Shown here: one piece after another, positions 1-9,328 of the stretch
Layout of the letters: each line of letters begins with the position of its first letter
Numbering within the stretch: position 1 is the stretch's first letter
Source of the DNA: an uncultured eubacterium 1-6
GTDB taxonomy: Bacteria > Bacillota > Clostridia > Lachnospirales > Lachnospiraceae
Length of the DNA stretch: 39,238 nt
NCBI GenBank assembly: GCA_903789595.1
Contig: CAIFEZ010000018.1
Coordinates: 39,428-78,665 of the forward strand
Reading direction: 5' to 3'
Program-made: the position numbers and the translations under genes
The notes under the pieces: generated by a model
What the model was told of the DNA's origin: nothing
Databases searched by the model: none
Seen by the model: only the letters and a program-made list of their open reading frames with translations

Positions 1-770
1 CATCTGCCATACCCTAAAACTTGATGGTAACTACGCCAGACAAATACCATCAAAAGCAGCCCGCAGCCATTTCAGATGGTACACCGGCCTGTGCTATTAC
101 CATCCATCTGCCATACCCTAAAACTTGATGGTAAGTACGCCAAACAAATACCATCAAAAGCAGCCCGCAGCCATGTCAGATGGTATTTCGGCCGGTGTTA
201 TTACCATCCATCTGCCATACCCTAAAACTTGATGGTAACTACGCCAGACAAATACCATCAAAAACTTCCGTCGCCATTTCAGATGGTACACCGGCCCGTG
301 CTATTACCATCCATCTGCCATACCATAAAACTTGATGGTAACTACGCCAGACAAATACCATCCAGAACTTCCGTCGTCGTTTCAGATGGTATTCCGGCCG
401 GTGCTATTACCATCCATCTGCCAGAATCTAAAACTTGATGGTAACTACGCCAGACAAATACCATCAAAAACAGCCCGCAGCCATTTCAGATGGTACCCCG
501 GCCTGTGCTATTACCATGCATCTGCCATAACCTAAAACTTGATAGTAACTACGCAAGACAAATACCATCCAGAACTTCCGTCGTCGTTTCAGATGGTATT
601 CCGGCCGGTGTTATTACCATCCATCTGCCAGAATCTAAATCTTGATGGTAACTGTTCCAGACAAATACCATCAAAAGCAGCCCGCAGCCATTTCAGATGG
701 TACACCGGCCCGTGCTATTACCATGCATCTGCCAGAATCTAAAACTTGATGGTAACTATGCCAGACAAAA
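1..770. repeat. Tandem array of 103/104-bp units with internal inverted repeats
   Basis: About 7.4 copies of one unit are joined head to tail with no spacers. The anchor CATCTGCCAT or a close variant recurs at 1, 105, 209, 312, 415, 519, 622 and 726, giving periods of 103 or 104. Each unit contains two GATGGTA...TACCATC inverted pairs: one around the ACTACGCCAGACAAA spacer and one around a CCGG-containing spacer. Units fall into subtypes (AGCAGCCCGCAGCC versus ACTTCCGTCGTCG in the middle). The array is already in progress at base 1, so its left end is outside the window. The period is not a multiple of three, so it is not a coding repeat. Confidence 0.95.
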
Positions 771-801
771 GGGGATGCCGCATCATCAGACGCGGCATCC
801 C
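767..801 (-). terminator. Rho-independent terminator of the PucR-type regulator gene
   Basis: A perfect 10-bp stem GGGATGCCGC/GCGGCATCCC (772-781 with 792-801) has a 10-base loop. Read on the minus strand it is followed by TTTTGT. It sits 34 bases beyond the stop codon of the minus-strand regulator and also marks the right edge of the tandem array. Confidence 0.8.
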
Positions 802-834
802 TAGCTATGCGACTGGATTTCATACGATGCAGCG

Positions 835-2523
835 CTACTCATGCAGCATTCCGAGCATGTAGTAAGACAGCAGGAGCTTTATGCGCTCCTTCGGATCGTC
901 GAGGTTGATGCTGATCAGCCGGCGGATTTTTTCCAGTCGATAGGAGAGGGTGCTCCGGTGAATATACAGTTCCTTCGATGTCTGAAGGACGTTCCGGTCA
1001 TGCACCAGGTAGGCTTCCAGCGTGTGTGTCAGCGCCGTGTGGTTTTTCCGGTCGTACTCCATCAACTTCTGGAGGGCGTCGGCGCAGAGCATTTCCGCCG
1101 GCATGCCTTCGGTGGAGCAGCGGATCATATAATCGAGCATGTACTGATCAAAATAGTAGTACCAGATCATGCTATCGCCGGAGAGACCGAAGTTCAGGGC
1201 GATATTCGCCTGGTCGAAGAGGACACCCAGACGGAAAAAGTCTCGGAGTTCCGAGCTGACGCCGATCTTCAGAAGACTGTCCCGCATGAGTACAGCGAGG
1301 CGGCTGACGACATCGGAGGTTTTTTCATGCGCGTAGGAGAGATTGACGACAAGCGTGATTCCTTCCTGATGAAAGAAGGCCCGGCCGGCAGCCATGATGG
1401 TGTTGATCTGATTGAGCACCGCATAGGAAGAGATGATGTTGAAATCTCTCTGCTGGGTCACGATCCGCATGACCACATACCGGTCATCCTGTTTCCAGTT
1501 CTGGTACCGGAGATAGCTCTGGATCTGCTGTTCGTCGGCCTCCTTCTTTTCGCACAGGCGGGCCATGAGATCGTCGGTATCGTCTGAGATGCTGAATTTT
1601 CTCAGGTCGCCGGCATACAGGAAATGCTCCAGCAGCTTTCCCAGATAGTCGATGACCGCGAAATCGCCGGGCAGAATCCTGCTGTCCACCTCAAGATCCA
1701 GAATCCGTCCCCTGTAGATGTCCCCCTGCCAGATGTTACGGTACAGAATCTGATATCCGGTCTGTTCCGAGGGGTACATGACAGGCCTGCGTTCCTTCAG
1801 ACCCTCGATATAGACGGGGTCCGTGCGGAAATCGTTGATCAGATCCATCTGTACCATGGGGAGACCGGTTCTTCTGTCTCGCCCGCGCTTCATCTTCTGT
1901 TCCGGATAATTGCATTCTGCCAGAATGATAAAGTCCCGGTCGTGGAGGAAGATGGGATTGCGGAAGATTTTCTGACTGAGATCAAAGATCTCCTGAAGAG
2001 GCGTCTGGAGCAGAAGGGCCTCCTGAATCTTCAAATCCCATTCGTGAAAGCGGTCAAAGAGGTCCTGCACCAGGGAGAGGATCTCCGGAAGACTGTGATT
2101 GTCGCGGATGTAAATTCTGCCGGGTATGGAGCTGCGGAATGAGGCGTACGGGTCCCTGCACAGGAGAAGGAAGGCCATGCCGGAGAGAAGATGGTCCGGG
2201 ACATTGTCTAATTCCTGTTCCGGACACAGGTACACATATTCATGAGCGGGCACGGTGTCAGGCTTTGCAGACGGCCGACTTCTGCTGTGAGATAATGCGC
2301 ATTTGGCATCGGGCACAGCTTTTTTCACGGCTCCTTTGGTGAAAATCCGGATTCCGGAAAAGCCCGTAACACCCGGCATGTCGGAAAACAGATACTCGAT
2401 GCCGGCAAGAGTCAGCGCATCCGCAACGACCTGCAGCGGGGGCCGGAAGCCGGACTGAAACCGGGAGGCTTCGGAATGGGAGAGGTCGTTTTTTTCGGTT
2501 GGATCAGGGGTTTCATTGCTCAT
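835..2523 (-). CDS. PucR/CdaR-type helix-turn-helix transcriptional regulator
   Basis: The protein is 562 aa and cytoplasmic. Its last ~60 residues carry the PucR-type C-terminal helix-turn-helix: a segment with LEAYLVHDRNVLQTSKELYI followed by HRSTLSYRLEKIRRL, the usual arrangement of the HTH_30 family in which the final domain binds DNA. The middle (~300-480) resembles the GGDEF-like region that precedes this HTH in CdaR/PucR proteins, without catalytic motifs. The first ~200 residues match nothing I can name; in this family that part senses a metabolite or includes a purine-catabolism-type domain. The ATG at 2523 is preceded by AAAGGA at good spacing. It stands alone with its own terminator. 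Its downstream neighbour on the same strand, the symporter, lies behind it and ends in a separate terminator, so regulation of the symporter genes is only a guess from proximity. Confidence 0.85.
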   Translation of the reverse strand: MSNETPDPTEKNDLSHSEASRFQSGFRPPLQVVADALTLAGIEYLFSDMPGVTGFSGIRIFTKGAVKKAVPDAKCALSHSRSRPSAKPDTVPAHEYVYLCPEQELDNVPDHLLSGMAFLLLCRDPYASFRSSIPGRIYIRDNHSLPEILSLVQDLFDRFHEWDLKIQEALLLQTPLQEIFDLSQKIFRNPIFLHDRDFIILAECNYPEQKMKRGRDRRTGLPMVQMDLINDFRTDPVYIEGLKERRPVMYPSEQTGYQILYRNIWQGDIYRGRILDLEVDSRILPGDFAVIDYLGKLLEHFLYAGDLRKFSISDDTDDLMARLCEKKEADEQQIQSYLRYQNWKQDDRYVVMRIVTQQRDFNIISSYAVLNQINTIMAAGRAFFHQEGITLVVNLSYAHEKTSDVVSRLAVLMRDSLLKIGVSSELRDFFRLGVLFDQANIALNFGLSGDSMIWYYYFDQYMLDYMIRCSTEGMPAEMLCADALQKLMEYDRKNHTALTHTLEAYLVHDRNVLQTSKELYIHRSTLSYRLEKIRRLISINLDDPKERIKLLLSYYMLGMLHE

Positions 2524-2783
2524 AGATCATGTCCTTTATTGTCATATATCATTTTTTCTGTCTGATATTTCTTATTTACGCGTTCGATGCGATACGGTCG
2601 CGAAGCGCGCATTTTCTCGATTCTCTTAATTTTACCAGATGATTCTCAGTAAAGCTTCCGGCAGTCTGCCTGCGCGGTGATGCCCGCACGGAGTGAGGAC
2701 GCCAGTGAAGGCACGGAGTAAAGTCGTCAGCTTCTGCCTGATTTTAGTATATCAGATCCCCGGTCAATGTCACATAGAGGCAG
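2524..2783. other. Intergenic region upstream of the PucR-type regulator
   Basis: No supported gene. The first 120 bases are AT-rich and must carry the minus-strand regulator promoter, but I could not fix a convincing -35/-10 pair. The rest (about 2640-2760) has GC-rich short direct repeats such as two copies of GCACGGAGT, with no function I can assign. Confidence 0.5.
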
Positions 2784-2809
2784 AAAAAAAGAGCGCCCCG
2801 AAGGGCGCT
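2784..2809 (-). terminator. Terminator of the symporter/UroD-family operon
   Basis: The stem is AGCGCCC (2792-2798), loop CGAA, GGGCGCT (2803-2809). Read on the minus strand it is followed directly by a seven-T run (complement of 2784-2790). It lies about 105 bases past the symporter stop codon, so the two-gene minus-strand transcript ends here. Confidence 0.85.
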
Positions 2810-2914
2810 TAAAAAGAGTTAATTAAAAAAGCCAATTAAAAAAGTCAACAAGCGGTCTTTTTTCGTTTGAAATAATGATGCGCTGTATAGATGCAGGCTG
2901 CGATTATTCCCGAG

Positions 2915-4324
2915 TTAGGCTTTCTTCCTGGCCTCGATCTCAGCGGAGTACTGCTCTACCTTGTCCTTTGTCAGGCGGAAGCCGAAGATCAGGCAGAGTA
3001 CCGCAACAACCAGAGCAATTGCCGGGATCAGCATAAATCCTGCGCTGATCGCGGTCTTCAGCTGATCGCTCGCCTGTGCGGGGTCGATCTTTGTGCTGAA
3101 TGAGCCGGCTGCGAGGCAGGCGCTGATGATGATGCCGCGGGTCATGATGGATACCTTCAGCGGTACATTCTGCAGGCCGCTGATCCATCCGGCCGCGTTC
3201 TTTCCGGTCTTCCACTCGCTGTATACGATGGTGTCGCCATACAGGGCCGGCGTGCAGGCATAGGTAATGCCATAGCCGAACAGAGATACGGACATCAGGA
3301 TGATAACCATCATGACATTGCTGTGGCCGAAGAAGGCAAGGATCAGAATCACTGCCTGAATTGCCATGACGCCGATGGTGGTGTTCCGGGTGGAGAAGCG
3401 GTTGCTGAGCGGTTTGCTCAGGTATGCGCCGATGATGCAGAATACATTCGTGATCAGGATGTATACCGGTGTCAGGCTGGAATTATTCGCTACGTACAGG
3501 AAGTAGTAGTTGGCAAAGCCCATGCAGATGAAGTTGAACATGAATTTTGCCAGATCCGCGATGAGAAGCGCGATCAGCGGCGGGTTCTGGGCGAGGGCCC
3601 TGAGCAGATCCTTTCCGCTCGTCTTGTCCCTGGCGGGAGCCTTTGCGTCTGCCTTTGCGGCAGCTGCGGTCTCCTCATAGCCGGCAAACATCTTGAAGTG
3701 CGCAAAGTAGAGCACAACGAACAATACGCCGAAGCAGAAGGCTGCACCTCCATACATGTTGACCTTGCCGATGAGGCCTGCCGCGACAGACGCAACCACC
3801 GGTGCGGCGTAGGAGAAGATAACCTTAGAAGCGTTGGACCATGCCGCTCTGGTAGATGCCAGCTGCGAGCGGTCCTCCGGAGTTTTGCCGGCCACGGAGA
3901 TCATGGATACATTTGCCACATACGCAAAATTCCAGCAGACGTGGCTGGCGATTGCCGCCACGATGATCAGGACGGCAGAACCGATGCCGGAGCCGATTTT
4001 CACGAACTGGAAGGCGTACAGGAACGGCACGATCCACGGGATTGCCACCAGCCAGGAGCGGTAGCGCCCCCATTTCATCGGTTTTGAGCTGTTGATGATG
4101 GCTCCGTAGATCCAGGACAGAAGCGCGTCAACCGTACTGGCGACGGTCGTGATCATGGTTACGACCGGGAGCGCGAACTGCGCGAGGTTAGTCAGGAAAA
4201 AGTTGAAGTAATAGCTTTCGATGCTGGACATCAGATTGAATCCGAAGTCGCCGACACCGTAGAAGATCTTCAGTTGTTTGCTCAGAGGCTTGTGAGCCGG
4301 AGCGGACGATGTGTTTTTCGCCAT
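2915..4324 (-). CDS. GPH-family (MFS) sugar:cation symporter
   Basis: The protein is 469 aa with about twelve hydrophobic segments, as expected for the glycoside-pentoside-hexuronide:cation symporter family (MFS_2). Family hallmarks are visible: YGVGDFGFNL near residue 25, and the loop between helices 2 and 3 with a KWGRYRSWL stretch near residue 85, which matches the family RWGRYRPW signature. The tail is a basic cytoplasmic end (EIEARKKA). The family imports glycosides, pentoses or uronides with Na+ or H+; the substrate cannot be read from the sequence. The ATG is preceded by AGGAGGGG. It is the second gene of an operon with the UroD-family gene 68 bases upstream, sharing its promoter and the terminator at 2784-2809. 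The pairing suggests that the transported compound is the substrate of that enzyme. Confidence 0.88.
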   Translation of the reverse strand: MAKNTSSAPAHKPLSKQLKIFYGVGDFGFNLMSSIESYYFNFFLTNLAQFALPVVTMITTVASTVDALLSWIYGAIINSSKPMKWGRYRSWLVAIPWIVPFLYAFQFVKIGSGIGSAVLIIVAAIASHVCWNFAYVANVSMISVAGKTPEDRSQLASTRAAWSNASKVIFSYAAPVVASVAAGLIGKVNMYGGAAFCFGVLFVVLYFAHFKMFAGYEETAAAAKADAKAPARDKTSGKDLLRALAQNPPLIALLIADLAKFMFNFICMGFANYYFLYVANNSSLTPVYILITNVFCIIGAYLSKPLSNRFSTRNTTIGVMAIQAVILILAFFGHSNVMMVIILMSVSLFGYGITYACTPALYGDTIVYSEWKTGKNAAGWISGLQNVPLKVSIMTRGIIISACLAAGSFSTKIDPAQASDQLKTAISAGFMLIPAIALVVAVLCLIFGFRLTKDKVEQYSAEIEARKKA

Positions 4325-4392
4325 AAGAGAATCCCCCTCCTTTTCTCAAACTGTCCCGTCTTTTTGCGCACGGCGGGACAGATCTTTTAAAA

Positions 4393-5382
4393 TCAGAACA
4401 TATCCTTGCTTGCGCTGTCGATTTCCTCGGTCAGTGCCTGGTAAACGCCCTCGAAGGTGCTCATCGGTCCGCCCTGAGAAGCGCAGGGGATATAGTAGAG
4501 CTTGCCGTATTCCGCGCAGGCTCTTCTGACCTGATCATGAACCTCCTGTCTGGTCCAGCCCGGATGATCTACGGCCGCGGAGTCGATGCCGCCCATGAAG
4601 GAGATCTTGCCGCCGTAGGTGTCGATGCACTTCTTGATGTCGTTTCCGGTCATGACGCCCTGCCAGATATCGATGCCCATATCGATCATATCCGGAATCA
4701 GGGTCGCGGCGTAGGAATCGGAATGATGTACGATCAGCTGCACGCCTCTCTCTCTGTAGTATCCGTAGATCTGCTTGTACGCGTCTACGAAGAACTCCTC
4801 GAACATCGCCGGTGAGAAGAAGGTAGAACGCTGGCTTCCCCAGTCGTCGTGGTGGAATACTGCGTCGATGTGAAGGTGATCGCAGGTCTCTCTTGCCGCG
4901 TCGAGCTCCCACTCGGTGAGGTATTTGATCAGATCGTGCATGTCGTCCGGCTCTTCATAGAAGTTCATCATGGCATCCTCCATGCCCATGAAATAATGAA
5001 GACTCTCGAAGAGGCCCGGCGCCTGGAAGTTGGACACAAATTTGTCCTTGCGGTCTACCGCCTCAGCGGCTGCGATGGCCGGCTCCCATGCTGCTTCCGG
5101 GAATACCGGTGACGGCGCGTGAACGATGTCCTTCCACTCTGTGATATCTTTCAGAAGGCGATGTGCGTCATCGTGAACCGGGAAGGGTCCGGGAGTTCCT
5201 TCCGGCCAGGAACGGGTGACGCCCCACTCATTTGTAACATTGAGCTCGCCGTATTTCGGCGCCTTGTAGGTCGCGCGGATCGGATCATTCATGATGATGG
5301 AAAGGAATTCGAACTGATTGACGAATCTGTCCGGATGTCCTCCGTGAATGGTTTCCAGCAAATTTTCTCTTTTTGTAAGCAT
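4393..5382 (-). CDS. Uroporphyrinogen decarboxylase (UroD) superfamily protein, methyltransferase-like
   Basis: The protein is 329 aa, one UroD-like TIM-barrel domain. Recognisable pieces are HHDDWGSQRSTFFSP near residue 180, VHHSDSYA near 218-225, SFMGGIDS near 265 and YIPCASQGGP near 300. In the cobalamin-dependent methyltransferases of this superfamily (MtaA type) zinc is held by His-X-Cys plus a later Cys. Here the first motif reads H220-S-D222, so the Cys is replaced by Asp, while a Cys is kept near the C-terminus. True HemE function is unlikely: there are no heme genes nearby and the N-terminus lacks the usual HemE start. It is first in the operon with the GPH symporter. The start has AGGGAGGG six bases upstream. 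Substrate and reaction are unknown; methyl transfer from an imported methylated compound is one reading. Confidence 0.82.
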   Translation of the reverse strand: MLTKRENLLETIHGGHPDRFVNQFEFLSIIMNDPIRATYKAPKYGELNVTNEWGVTRSWPEGTPGPFPVHDDAHRLLKDITEWKDIVHAPSPVFPEAAWEPAIAAAEAVDRKDKFVSNFQAPGLFESLHYFMGMEDAMMNFYEEPDDMHDLIKYLTEWELDAARETCDHLHIDAVFHHDDWGSQRSTFFSPAMFEEFFVDAYKQIYGYYRERGVQLIVHHSDSYAATLIPDMIDMGIDIWQGVMTGNDIKKCIDTYGGKISFMGGIDSAAVDHPGWTRQEVHDQVRRACAEYGKLYYIPCASQGGPMSTFEGVYQALTEEIDSASKDMF

Positions 5383-5432
5383 AGCAAACCCTCCCTGCGT
5401 TATGCGATATTTGTGTATTATTTACAAGAATG

Positions 5433-5461
5433 AACATAACATTTCGCACTTTCACAGTCAA
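5433..5461 (-). promoter_or_regulatory. Sigma-70-type promoter of the UroD-family/symporter operon
   Basis: On the minus strand TTGACT (complement of 5456-5461) is followed after exactly 17 bases by TATGTT (complement of 5433-5438). This is a close match to the vegetative consensus and places transcription start about 45 bases before the ATG at 5382. Confidence 0.7.
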
Positions 5462-5827
5462 TAATGACAAAGAAAACGGGAGGAAGTTCCACAGTTTCGC
5501 AGATTCGGCAATGCGCAATTCCGCAATTTTGCGGATAAATCTTTTAAAAGGATGTCATGCTGATGCGATTGTCGTGACAGCGGGACAGAACCCACAAAGC
5601 GTGTTTAAACCAGCAAAGCATGTTTGCTCTCGTTTCAGCGTAAAAATGAGTCCGCAGGTACTTTCCCGCTTTGAATTTCATATGCTGAATCGTTATAAAA
5701 ATACAAGCTGTATTGCGATTTTGTGCATGGATAAAAGAAAATAATCTGATATTATTTGTATATATATGTGTATTTTTACCGCTTCGCATGTGCTGTGCAG
5801 GCGATTTCTGATGTACGGAGATATGAG
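5462..5827. other. Intergenic region between divergent transcripts
   Basis: AT-rich, with no supported gene. It must contain the plus-strand promoter of the two-component genes. The stretch around 5690-5770 is very AT-rich, with no confident -35/-10 pair. Short open frames here have no similarity I recognise. Confidence 0.5.
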
Positions 5828-7429
5828 ATGTATTCGTTGCTGCTTGTAGATGATGAGCCCCTGATCCGCAGCGGGATTGCGAGGATTGTGGACTGGGCGT
5901 CACTTGGGATTGATCAGATATATGAGGCCGGAGACGGGGAAGAGGCGCTGGAGATTGTGCGCAGCCGTCCGGTAAACCTGGTCCTCACGGATATTGTTAT
6001 GCCCTTCATGGACGGCATTGAGCTGGCGGGTATCCTTCACAGGGATTATCCGGAGATTTCGGTTGTCATCGCCACCGGACATGAGGATTTTGAGTATGCC
6101 AGGCAGAGCATCGATCTGGGGGTGTGTTCCTATATCCTGAAGCCGATCGGCGCGAAGAACCTGTACGCCAAGATGAGCGAGATTATTGCGGGAATCCGGA
6201 AGGAAGATGAGAACCGCCGGTACATCAGAAGGATGCGGTCACAGCTTGCAAAACATCTTCCGATTATCCGGTCGCGGTATCTGAATGAGATTGTCTGTCA
6301 GGATCGAGGAGACAAACAGCGGCTGATCCGTCAGTGCCGGAGCGCCGGCATCGATTTTACCTCAGATTCCTATATTGTGGGGCTGCTGAATCTGGAGCTT
6401 GACGAGATTGCGGACGAGGATGTGCCGCTCTATGTTTTTTCCTGTAAAAATATCGCGCAGGAATGTCTGGGCGGCAGACATTACGTTTTTGAATCGAATC
6501 AGAGTAAGAAGCTGGTGATACTGTTTCGCTGCGATATTCTCGGCGATGATTCCAGAAATACCGCTTATCAGGTGATGGAGATCATTCTCAAGGCACTGGA
6601 TAATACCATTCATGTGAAAGCAACGGGAGGACTGGGGGTCGAAGTATCGGACCCGGATCAGCTTCCGGTATCGTTTCGTTCCGCGAAAAGAGCCTGCGAG
6701 TACAGGTTTTCACTCGGCGAAAACGCTGTCTATGACATACGGGACGGCAGCCTGAATACGCTGCTCTTCCGCTATCCGGCTGAGGAGGTGAAGGGCCTGC
6801 TTCGCAGCATCCGTTTCGGTACAGACGCGGATATCAGAGAATCGGTCTGCGCGATTCGCCAGTATATTAAGAATGAGAAGCTGCTGTCCGGGATCAATGT
6901 CAAGATTGTGCTTTCGGAAATCGTCACGGATATCCTGAAGGAATTGTCGGAACTTTCTGAGATTGCACCGGGGACGACGGAGCAGTGTCTGAGGCTGTAC
7001 GGTGAGATCTCGCAGATGTCATCGCTGGAGGTGATTCTGAAGGAGATTATGCAGGCGGCGACAACCGCGGCGGAAGATTTTCGAAGCACGGAGAACACCA
7101 GCAGCAGGGCGCTGGTGCGGAAAGTGAAGGAATGTGTGAACGCTCACTATATGGACCTCAGCTTCTCGCTTCCGACTGCGGCGAATGAGGTTGGTGTGAG
7201 CACAGGTTATTTGAGCGCACTCTTTAAAAAAGAAACGGGGATGAATTTTATCAAATATCTGACGGATGTCCGCATGGAAAAGGCAATGGAGCTTTTGCAG
7301 GGGACGGACCTCAGGGCGTATGAGATTGCGGATCAGATCGGTTTTGAAAATACGCACTACTTCAGTGTGGCCTTTAAGAAATACGCGGGCATGTCTCCTT
7401 CTGATTTCCGAAGACGCGGGAGAGCATGA
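5828..7429 (+). CDS. YesN-type response regulator with AraC-family DNA-binding domain
   Basis: The protein is 533 aa. An N-terminal receiver domain (1-~120) shows the acidic pair in LLVDDEP, the phospho-acceptor Asp in NLVLTDIVMPFMDG, and the conserved Lys in YILKPIGAK. A long middle region (~130-420) is typical of YesN regulators. The C-terminal ~100 residues hold two helix-turn-helix motifs of the AraC family (VGVSTGYLSALFKKETG and IADQIGFENTHYFSVAFKK). I chose the ATG at 5828 because the receiver domain begins exactly there and GGAG precedes it; the in-frame extension back to 5756 adds residues foreign to the family. The kinase partner starts three bases after its stop. Expected target: the sugar transport operon downstream at 11180. 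Confidence 0.93.
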   Translation: MYSLLLVDDEPLIRSGIARIVDWASLGIDQIYEAGDGEEALEIVRSRPVNLVLTDIVMPFMDGIELAGILHRDYPEISVVIATGHEDFEYARQSIDLGVCSYILKPIGAKNLYAKMSEIIAGIRKEDENRRYIRRMRSQLAKHLPIIRSRYLNEIVCQDRGDKQRLIRQCRSAGIDFTSDSYIVGLLNLELDEIADEDVPLYVFSCKNIAQECLGGRHYVFESNQSKKLVILFRCDILGDDSRNTAYQVMEIILKALDNTIHVKATGGLGVEVSDPDQLPVSFRSAKRACEYRFSLGENAVYDIRDGSLNTLLFRYPAEEVKGLLRSIRFGTDADIRESVCAIRQYIKNEKLLSGINVKIVLSEIVTDILKELSELSEIAPGTTEQCLRLYGEISQMSSLEVILKEIMQAATTAAEDFRSTENTSSRALVRKVKECVNAHYMDLSFSLPTAANEVGVSTGYLSALFKKETGMNFIKYLTDVRMEKAMELLQGTDLRAYEIADQIGFENTHYFSVAFKKYAGMSPSDFRRRGRA

Positions 7430-7432
7430 CAA

Positions 7433-9328
7433 ATGGGAAAGAGATGGCTGTCGTTGGGCATAAAACCGAAAATTCTGCTGTTTCTGACGTGCGTCATTGT
7501 GCCGTTCATGGCGCTGATCTCCGGCCTGATTTATCAGAATTCGATTCGTCGCTCCGCGCACGCGCAGGTGTCCCATGCAGAGAATATCGTGAGCAATATG
7601 AATACGAACATCGAATCCTACATCAGTGAGCTTTCGGTGCTGGCAAACGAGTGTAATTACAATTATGATCTGCAGCAATATCTTCGAGCGGTTCGCAGCG
7701 GAGAAAATACGGATGCGGCGGGGCTTCCGCGGGATCCGGAAAGTCTGCACCAGAATGAGATTATTACGGCGCGGATGGAGACGTATCTGCAGAACCGCCC
7801 GGATACAACCGTTATCAGCATCTACGGGAAGAATCATCTCCTGATCCGGCGGTCGATCTATGCGGTGGATGATGCCGAATCGGACCCGACGGGGACGGAG
7901 TGGTACCGGGAGAATGTTTATCGGTATGGAGGAATCTGCATTTCAGGTCCGGACAAGATGACCGGTGCGGACAGAGAGATGGCATTAAGCTCGATGATCC
8001 GCAATTCGGAGGACGGCGCATTTCTCGGCGTCATCAGGGTCAATTTCAATCTGAACCGTCTTTCCGAGATTGTAGACAACATCACCGTTGACGAAGAAGA
8101 AACGGTCGGGATTCTGAACGCGAAGGGAGAGCTGATCTATGAGAAAAATTCCGACAGCCGTATTTTGAATCAGGCGATGCTGAAGGCTCTCCGCGAAGCA
8201 AAAAAGGAGAACAAGCTGAGCAGCAGCTACCGACCGGTTGAGCTCTGCGGCGAAAAATACTATGCAGCATCGGTGACGCAGCCTGTGACGGGGTGGACGA
8301 TTCTCGATCTTCAGCCGCATGACAGGATTCTCGCCGCGGCCCGGAATTCCATCCTGCCGATGGAAATTGTCGTTCTGATTATTTTTTCCGTGATCCTGAT
8401 CCTGCTGAATACCCTTTTAAACCACGTAGTGGATCCGATTCTCACGCTGCAGAAGAAGATGGAGCTTGTCACACTGAACAATACGAGACTGGAGATGCCT
8501 GTTCAGACCAATGATGAGCTGGGAATGCTGGTCCGGAATTTCAATGAGATGACAGAGCGGATTGACAAGCTGTCAGAGCAGCTGATTGAGGAGCAGAAGA
8601 AAAAAAGGCAGTATGAGCTCAGGGCGCTTCAGGCGCAGATCAACCCGCACTTTCTGTACAACACGCTGGATTCCATCATCTGGATGGCGGAGCTGCAGGA
8701 CCCGGATATCGTCCCCATGACGGAGGCGCTTGCCCGTCTGATGAGGCTGTCGCTGAACAAGGGGAGAGAATTCATCACCGCAGAGGATGAGATGAACTAT
8801 GTGCGGAATTATCTGATCATTCAGTCCATGCGCTATCAGGACAAATTTGACTATCAGGTGATCACCGATGAAGCGGTAAAGGACTGTATTACGGTAAAGC
8901 TGATCGTACAGCCGCTTGTGGAGAACAGCATTTATCACGGTATCAAGGAAAAACGCGGAAAATGTCACCTGGAGGTGCGCGCGTTCCGAAGCGGCGCGGA
9001 CGTTCTGTTCACCGTCCGTGACGACGGCAAGGGGATGGACGCGGAAACGTGCGCGAGAATTCTGACCGGGGCAGGCAGAGGTGAAGATACGGGAAGCGGC
9101 AGCGGGATCGGCGTTGTAAATGTGAACGAGAGAATTCAGCTGGAATATGGCGCTTCCTACGGGGTCAGCTATCAGTCTGAGCTGGGAAAAGGAACACTGG
9201 CGACAATTCGGATTCCGTATATTGACAGGCGGGAAAGTACGCTTGCGTGTGACGTCGGAGGATCTGGAAACGTTCAGCGGGATGAGAATACATCGACAAA
9301 GCAGCAGAGCGAAGATGATGGGCAGTGA
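7433..9328 (+). CDS. YesM-type sensor histidine kinase
   Basis: The protein is 631 aa. TM1 is at about 12-33, an extracellular sensor region follows (~35-300), and TM2 is at about 303-327. A HAMP segment comes next, then the His_kinase domain with the phospho-acceptor in INPHFLYNTL (His406), then an ATP-binding domain with N-box VENSIYHGI (~496), a DDGKGMD box, and a glycine-rich GSGSGIG loop. The order is that of YesM/LytS-like kinases. The extracellular part is dCache-like in size. It forms one transcript with the response regulator (3-base gap). Its stop overlaps the GTG start of the binding-protein gene, which suggests the lipoprotein contributes to sensing. The last ~25 residues beyond the ATPase fold are unstructured. 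Confidence 0.93.
   Translation: MGKRWLSLGIKPKILLFLTCVIVPFMALISGLIYQNSIRRSAHAQVSHAENIVSNMNTNIESYISELSVLANECNYNYDLQQYLRAVRSGENTDAAGLPRDPESLHQNEIITARMETYLQNRPDTTVISIYGKNHLLIRRSIYAVDDAESDPTGTEWYRENVYRYGGICISGPDKMTGADREMALSSMIRNSEDGAFLGVIRVNFNLNRLSEIVDNITVDEEETVGILNAKGELIYEKNSDSRILNQAMLKALREAKKENKLSSSYRPVELCGEKYYAASVTQPVTGWTILDLQPHDRILAAARNSILPMEIVVLIIFSVILILLNTLLNHVVDPILTLQKKMELVTLNNTRLEMPVQTNDELGMLVRNFNEMTERIDKLSEQLIEEQKKKRQYELRALQAQINPHFLYNTLDSIIWMAELQDPDIVPMTEALARLMRLSLNKGREFITAEDEMNYVRNYLIIQSMRYQDKFDYQVITDEAVKDCITVKLIVQPLVENSIYHGIKEKRGKCHLEVRAFRSGADVLFTVRDDGKGMDAETCARILTGAGRGEDTGSGSGIGVVNVNERIQLEYGASYGVSYQSELGKGTLATIRIPYIDRRESTLACDVGGSGNVQRDENTSTKQQSEDDGQ

Noticed and set aside
229-742. Three overlapping plus-strand open frames of 67-69 codons with repeated peptide content
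   Set aside because: They lie inside the 103/104-bp tandem array. The period is not a multiple of three and no ribosome binding sites precede them.
1-770. CRISPR array
   Set aside because: Units are over 100 bp and contiguous, with no unique spacers and no cas genes in the window.
841-2142. Long plus-strand open frames opposite the PucR-type regulator
   Set aside because: Shadow frames of a real gene; no family match and no ribosome binding sites.
3323-4087. Open frame opposite the GPH symporter
   Set aside because: Antisense shadow; its peptide has no membrane segments or known motifs, while the minus-strand product is clearly a symporter.
4393-5382. True heme-pathway uroporphyrinogen decarboxylase (hemE)
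   Set aside because: No other heme genes; operon with a sugar symporter; the zinc-type motif region and N-terminus are unlike HemE.
7019-7837. Minus-strand open frame across the regulator-kinase junction
   Set aside because: Arg/His-rich shadow of two well-supported plus-strand genes.
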